IMG/VR virus record: IMGVR_UViG_3300042463_001805
Span: 1-64,000 of that record
DNA length: 64,000 nt
Source: a virus
Reading direction: 5' to 3' (one strand)
Below are positions 59,477-64,000 of this stretch, piece by piece. Made by a program: the position numbers and the translations under genes. Within the stretch, counting starts at the first letter, position 1, and each line of letters starts with the position of its first letter. The notes under the pieces are model-generated. The model worked only from the letters and a program-made list of their open reading frames with translations. It did no database searches and was not told where the DNA came from.

Positions 59477-61285
59477 TTAACTATTTAAACCATTTGGTCC
59501 TCCTAATACAACCATGTTTAATTGCATTATAGGGTTATTATATCCATCCGTATAAATAGGATGTGGTGTAGATACCGAGTTAACTGTACTTCCGGTTGAT
59601 CCACAATCACAACATATTACACATGCGTTGTATTCAGTATTTGCACTTCTTGGTTGATTTATATCTGGACAATACTGACAACTGTAGAAAAAATACGCCA
59701 CAGACATACTTTCAGTGGATGCTGAACTAGGTTGAGGACATACACTTGTAATTGTATAACAATTTTGTCTTTGATCTCTAATTGTATAATTTGGTAAAGT
59801 AAAACCATTTCCAATAATTGAAAGATAATTACTTAAACTAATTGTAACATAACTTTCTTCGTCCGTATCACAATTAATTAATCCGACAGTTATGTTGGAA
59901 TTACCTAAACAAGTTCCGCAACCATCATATAATTCAGTATTTCCTAAACTATCTTTTTTGGTATCATACCACGTTGAGCTGTCTGTACCTGGTACAGTAC
60001 TATCTAATTGAACACAAACGTATTCATTTGAACCCCACATTGCTTTTACAACGTTTCCTGTTGCTAATCCGGCAGATGAAACAGTTGTTACATAAATGTC
60101 TTGACCTGTTTCACAAATAGTTCCATACCACAATTCAATATTTGCGTTATAATCGACACAATCAGGACAATCATTAAAAGTATTTACACTATATAAGGTA
60201 TAATCACCACCAGTTGTAATATTACCTATAGTTGTACAGACTTGTTGATACGGATCAAAATAAGTAGTACCTGATGGTAAATATTGATACAAATAAACAG
60301 TTCCTGTGATTGGTTCTTCACTACAAGTGCTATACTCATATGCAACACCATTACATTCAATACAAGGATCACATCCTGGCGATGGAACAAAATTTAAAAA
60401 GTACGGGCTTGAAATTTCTTCAGTCGTTGGACCTACCACTCTAAAACATCCATCATCAGTTGAAAGGTGTGAATAATCACCAATACCAAATAAAGTTGAA
60501 GCCCAAACAACAAGTTGATTTCTTGGGTCTGTACAACTTTCAAGTAATATTTTTTGATTTTCTGTTGCTAAACAATCTTCACAAAAATTACCACCTTCAC
60601 CCGGATTACCATAATCAGAAACAAATGTCCATTCAGGAGTACCTATAGCTTGGTCATTAACAACACCACAATATATATTTGTACCATCAGTATATGATAT
60701 TGTATTTCCAGAATATCCAGGTAATAATAAAACGTAATCACTATTCTCTTCATTACAACGAATAACTTCATAAGTTGTTGCATTTGCTAAAAAACAATCT
60801 TCACAACCACTTCTACCTTCGTAAGATGTTACTTCACCAACTATTGAAGAAAAGATTCTACGATTATAAGCTTCTTCGTTACCGTATTGTTGTATTGATC
60901 CGACTTGCCAGCAAGTGGTAACCCTTTGAATTTCTCCTCCTTCTCCATCATTAACATCAACTGTACCATAAAAAGAATCGTTAACTATTGGTAAATAACC
61001 TAATTCAGATATTGGTACTTCAACACTTTTTATTGTACCATCACAAGAATCAAAAGTCACAGTACCATAGTTATTATTTAAACAGTCATAACAATCAGTA
61101 TAAATTGATTGAGCATACACTGTGGAACCAGTGGCGTCCACATCAGTAATTTCAAAACAACCAAACGTTTTAAAATCTGGTGAATTTGCATAAACAAAAC
61201 TACCAATAATTATACTTGGTACACTGTTATAGTTTACGTTTGTAGTAGTACCTGTGTTGTAACATAATTGAGCGTTACTTGCCAT
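59477..61285 (-). CDS. Cys-rich repeat virion protein (seven CxxC modules)
   Basis: 602 aa without signal peptide. About seven modules of 70-90 residues, each with a CxxC or CxDC core (CYDC, CEDC, CEDC, CDPCIEC, CPDC, CGTC, CQYC), followed by a beta segment such as TVTFDSCDG or EVIRCNEEN. The modules also share YVCVQLDS-like and CFEITDV-like strands. Ends Gly/Asn-rich. Upstream genes in the same operon are virion-like, so a tail or decoration role is likely. Pairs of Cys could bind metal or form disulfides outside the cell. Confidence 0.55.
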   Translation of the reverse strand: MASNAQLCYNTGTTTNVNYNSVPSIIIGSFVYANSPDFKTFGCFEITDVDATGSTVYAQSIYTDCYDCLNNNYGTVTFDSCDGTIKSVEVPISELGYLPIVNDSFYGTVDVNDGEGGEIQRVTTCWQVGSIQQYGNEEAYNRRIFSSIVGEVTSYEGRSGCEDCFLANATTYEVIRCNEENSDYVLLLPGYSGNTISYTDGTNIYCGVVNDQAIGTPEWTFVSDYGNPGEGGNFCEDCLATENQKILLESCTDPRNQLVVWASTLFGIGDYSHLSTDDGCFRVVGPTTEEISSPYFLNFVPSPGCDPCIECNGVAYEYSTCSEEPITGTVYLYQYLPSGTTYFDPYQQVCTTIGNITTGGDYTLYSVNTFNDCPDCVDYNANIELWYGTICETGQDIYVTTVSSAGLATGNVVKAMWGSNEYVCVQLDSTVPGTDSSTWYDTKKDSLGNTELYDGCGTCLGNSNITVGLINCDTDEESYVTISLSNYLSIIGNGFTLPNYTIRDQRQNCYTITSVCPQPSSASTESMSVAYFFYSCQYCPDINQPRSANTEYNACVICCDCGSTGSTVNSVSTPHPIYTDGYNNPIMQLNMVVLGGPNGLNS

Positions 61286-61298
61286 AATTTTATATTTT

Positions 61299-62759
61299 TT
61301 ATAATTTATTTACTATTTGAAATTGTAGTTCTCTTTTATAAGTATCTACGTTTTTATCAGTTATCACTTTTATATCAACAAAATATTCATTTGGTATTTT
61401 ATCAGTTGTATCAAAAACAAAATAATAACCATCTGGTGTTTTATTAACTCTTGTCCAATCTTGGACTTGTACTTCTGTATTTGCTCCTTCTCTAACATAA
61501 ATTCTATAATAACACTCCACTGGATTTAAAACAGAATTAGATGAATATGCTTGTTTGATTGTTAAATTTACTTTTCTAATGTCGGTATTTAGTACTTTTT
61601 CATTTTGTTTTATACCACTTACAGAAAATCCAAAAATTTTAGGGTTACTTGTAGTTGTTCCTATTTGATAATTTCCTGCGGTTTCAAGTACTGCGAATTC
61701 ATTTTCAACGTTTGATAAAGATGTGCCATTTATTGATAAACCCTTCCATACGTCAGAAAATAAACACGGTATTGATGTTGATGTGAACCCTGATAATGTA
61801 ACTTTATAAACCCCCTTTGTTACTAAACAAGTTGTAAGTGCAGTAAAACCAACCACAGGATCACCATTTGAATCCAAAATATCAACTGTTGGTAATGTGT
61901 CTAAATTAATTGGGTTACCATTTTCATATACATACAGGTATAAATTATTATTTACACCACCATAAAAATTATTTCTATCATCATCTATTAAGTCATCATA
62001 AGATGTTTCTAAAAATGGTTCATAAAAAGTTTGTGTATAAGGAGAAAAGAAACCAACCGAATAATTTTCAGTCATACCTGAAATATTTTCAACTTGAGGT
62101 AAAAAGGCAATTCCATAACCGGTAACACCCGTAGTACCGCCACTTAAAATTGAGTTTATTTCATTGGACATATTAAACTCTATATCTTCATTCCCAAACT
62201 CAAAGTGTTGTGTATCAATAATTGTTAATCCAGTATAATTCACACCTGTACCTGTGACAGAATTTGTGTTACTGTAAATACCAGGGGTCGTCCAACCACT
62301 TATAGTTAACGTCTCAAACCAATTTGATGGTCTTTGTGAAAAAGATCTATCATTTAAATTTGTTACACCAAAATCGTAGTAATCATAACCAACACCACTA
62401 TCCCATGGCTGATTCTGAGGGATTCTAAATAAAATTAAATCAAAAGACGTTGCCCTTCTTCTTCCTTGAGATGTTTTATCATTTATTAGTTCTTTATCAA
62501 AAAAAGATGTGTTTTTCATTCTTAAAGTGTGACTAATGTTGTTAAATTTAGTACACCCGGTTGATATTGTATAATCTAAAAATTTTTCAGTAAGTTTAGA
62601 TAAATCTATGTTAAATATATAACGGCTATATCCTATTGGTTGAGCCAAATTATTTACCCTACCGTAAAATAATTCAACAATTGGGTTTCTTGCCGTATTG
62701 GTATACGAATTATATATTAACGTGTTTGATTTATCAAAATAAGAACGGTAAATTGACAT
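61299..62759 (-). CDS. Virion structural protein, probably tail
   Basis: 486 aa, beta-rich. N terminus SIYRSYFDKSNTLIYNS...NPIVELFYG, then SGCTKFNN-like and QGRRRATSFDLILFRIP segments and an Ig-like region (about 270-350) with a C-terminal beta domain (about 375-486). Same operon and direction as the genes on both sides (13-nt gap to 59477 and 23-nt to 62783). Its own TATTTAT box lies 15 nt upstream. Family not recognised. Confidence 0.5.
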   Translation of the reverse strand: MSIYRSYFDKSNTLIYNSYTNTARNPIVELFYGRVNNLAQPIGYSRYIFNIDLSKLTEKFLDYTISTGCTKFNNISHTLRMKNTSFFDKELINDKTSQGRRRATSFDLILFRIPQNQPWDSGVGYDYYDFGVTNLNDRSFSQRPSNWFETLTISGWTTPGIYSNTNSVTGTGVNYTGLTIIDTQHFEFGNEDIEFNMSNEINSILSGGTTGVTGYGIAFLPQVENISGMTENYSVGFFSPYTQTFYEPFLETSYDDLIDDDRNNFYGGVNNNLYLYVYENGNPINLDTLPTVDILDSNGDPVVGFTALTTCLVTKGVYKVTLSGFTSTSIPCLFSDVWKGLSINGTSLSNVENEFAVLETAGNYQIGTTTSNPKIFGFSVSGIKQNEKVLNTDIRKVNLTIKQAYSSNSVLNPVECYYRIYVREGANTEVQVQDWTRVNKTPDGYYFVFDTTDKIPNEYFVDIKVITDKNVDTYKRELQFQIVNKL

Positions 62760-62774
62760 TAAAGTATTTTTATA

Positions 62775-62781
62775 ATAAATA
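62775..62781 (-). promoter_or_regulatory. TATTTAT box
   Basis: 15 nt before ATG 62759 on the minus strand. Confidence 0.5.
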
Positions 62782-62782
62782 C

Positions 62783-64000
62783 TTAGTTAATCCGAATATT
62801 ACTATTTAAAACTTTTTGATATGCTTCTTGCATTTTAACTAACAAATCGTTTGTACTTATTAATGATGCTCTTGATACCGATGTTGGTGGAAGCATTGGA
62901 TATGGGTGGTCATGAGTTATTAAAAAATTAACAATTAATTGTAATAAATCTAATAAAGGTTCACCTCTAACCATAGATGTTGTATTAGGCTCAATAACAT
63001 CAAAAATCGTGTCTGCGGTTATACCATATATTGTATTTGCTAAATCTATTTTACTTTTTCCTTGAACTTCTGAATCGTGACTTAATAAATACAATTTATT
63101 GGCTCCCATAATACCAACAGTATTATCTAAAACAGATGTTGTTACCGGTGTTACTTCTTCAGTTGTTACAGTAAATGGTAAAGGTGTTTTAAAATCTTTA
63201 TATATTAAACCGTAACCTGGTTTTATTTGTGTTGTATATATTTTAACTAAATTCACCAATTGTGACATGTTTGTTAAAGAAACAATATCCACATTTTCAG
63301 ATAGATTAGAAACTGTGTTTCTAATTGAGTCGTCAGGTCTATAAAAAAATGGAAATTGTTGGTTTCTATCTACTTCACAAAAAGCAGATGGACCATCATG
63401 AAAATTTCTGATAGTTTGACTAATTAATTTAGCAAATTCTTCTAAAGGTAACGGGTCACTTACAGGTGGACCAATAGTAAAATCATAAACTAAAGGATAT
63501 GAACTTTTACCAGTTAAAACTGTGTCATAATCTAAAACGTTTGATTGTGTTAAATAACTGTTTTCTTCCGGTAATTTATAAATGTAAATTCCGCCGGAGA
63601 ATAAATTAACTGAACTATTTGGTGTTGAACATCTATACTCTACTAAAAATTTTACAGGTTCGTTTTTATCTACGAATTTTTGAATTTTTTCAGAAGATCC
63701 CGTCTCTTTTTTCAATCCTAACTTACTTAATTGTAAAAACGCCCTGTTTGGGTTTGGTGTTGGTACTTCAGCTCTTTGAAACGGAAAGTGTTTTCCTGCC
63801 CTTAATAAAATTTCATTATCTTTTATAATAACATCTGCAGAGTCCCTACCATTTAAAGTAATATCCACAGGTTCAACAAACACTCCTGATTTTGCAGGGT
63901 CTTTATATGTGCCATCATTGTTTTTTATGTTTGGTAAACTAACTAATGAATTTTGATATCCGTCATCTAAATGAGTTCTTGATGAGTTATAGTCCTCTTT
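62783..64000 (-). CDS. Virion/baseplate-type protein, 5' end outside the window
   Basis: At least 405 codons. A GTG at 63883 is not the start: the frame stays open through 39 more codons to the window edge (KEDYNSSRTHLDDGYQ...), so the gene is partial at its 5' end. Features include SADVIIKDNEILLRAGKH, a region of Asn/Pro-rich linkers and LQLIVNFLITHDHPYPMLPP near the C terminus, a motif seen in baseplate proteins of large myoviruses. Baseplate wedge or tail-spike-associated identity is tentative. Confidence 0.55.
   Translation of the reverse strand, partial: KEDYNSSRTHLDDGYQNSLVSLPNIKNNDGTYKDPAKSGVFVEPVDITLNGRDSADVIIKDNEILLRAGKHFPFQRAEVPTPNPNRAFLQLSKLGLKKETGSSEKIQKFVDKNEPVKFLVEYRCSTPNSSVNLFSGGIYIYKLPEENSYLTQSNVLDYDTVLTGKSSYPLVYDFTIGPPVSDPLPLEEFAKLISQTIRNFHDGPSAFCEVDRNQQFPFFYRPDDSIRNTVSNLSENVDIVSLTNMSQLVNLVKIYTTQIKPGYGLIYKDFKTPLPFTVTTEEVTPVTTSVLDNTVGIMGANKLYLLSHDSEVQGKSKIDLANTIYGITADTIFDVIEPNTTSMVRGEPLLDLLQLIVNFLITHDHPYPMLPPTSVSRASLISTNDLLVKMQEAYQKVLNSNIRIN

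Noticed and set aside
63881-63883. GTG as start of the rightmost minus-strand gene
   Set aside because: The frame remains open for 39 more codons to the window edge; the gene is cut by the window.
1-64000. tRNA genes, integrase, transposases, CRISPR arrays
   Set aside because: None found on reading both strands; the only tRNA-like structure is the tmRNA.
1-64000. Recoded stop codons
   Set aside because: TAA, TGA and TAG all end well-defined genes (for example TGA at 29064, TAG at 18203 and 43051), so the standard code is used.

Overview
This window is a 64 kb segment of a large, AT-rich, tailed double-stranded DNA phage with a T4-type head module. The terminase large subunit, portal, prohead protease, scaffold and gp23-like major capsid protein lie in order at 45560-55574. 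No integrase, CRISPR array, insertion sequence or tRNA gene was seen. The host is probably a gliding Flavobacteriia/Bacteroidetes bacterium. The evidence is Bacteroidetes promoters (TTG-N19/20-TAnnTTTG), secreted proteins with leaders ending in ...SFSQ/...FTQ, a gliding-motility-associated C-terminal domain, a GEVED protein with a T9SS-like tail, a Bacteroidetes-type bS21, and almost no Shine-Dalgarno sequences. The standard genetic code is used (TAA, TGA and TAG all act as stops).

Layout. 1-8: a mosaic of probable head-cargo genes with a UvrC-like nuclease, PAP2 phosphatase, Dps-like protein and a three-domain cell-wall hydrolase (1-9.0 kb). 9.1-10.9 kb: three secreted proteins, the last with a type-B T9SS sorting domain. 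11-15 kb: small unknown genes and a second wall hydrolase. 15-27.7 kb: giant cargo-type proteins (1013, 1105, 900 and 821 aa), one with kinase-like and zincin motifs. 27.8-30.3 kb: tail fibre or tip genes. 30.3-42 kb: accessory block with a pyrimidine-dimer-glycosylase-like protein, lipoprotein, complete tmRNA gene, M20 peptidase, CAP protein, ClpC-like unfoldase, divergent UVR-motif protein, and a duplicated pair of a cargo gene and a secreted-protein gene. 42-55.6 kb: head morphogenesis, with a phage bS21 on the opposite strand. 55.7-64 kb: a T9SS-like secreted protein, then minus-strand virion genes running off the right edge.

How the parts may work together. The strongest signal is that about 20 otherwise unrelated proteins begin with a 13-30 residue amphipathic helix ending in [ILV]xE, the cleavage signature of T4-type prohead proteases. 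The major capsid protein has the same signature (INE60/A61) and a gp21-like protease is encoded. I infer a capsid-targeting peptide that loads a diverse protein payload into the head. A second theme is control of translation and proteolysis: bS21, a tmRNA with an unusual 21-codon tag and intact alanine identity, a ClpC-like unfoldase with a ClpP-docking loop, and a UVR adaptor-like protein. Two promoter classes seem to be present: a phage-type TATTTAT box close to start codons of virion and cargo genes, and host-type promoters for accessory genes and the tmRNA.
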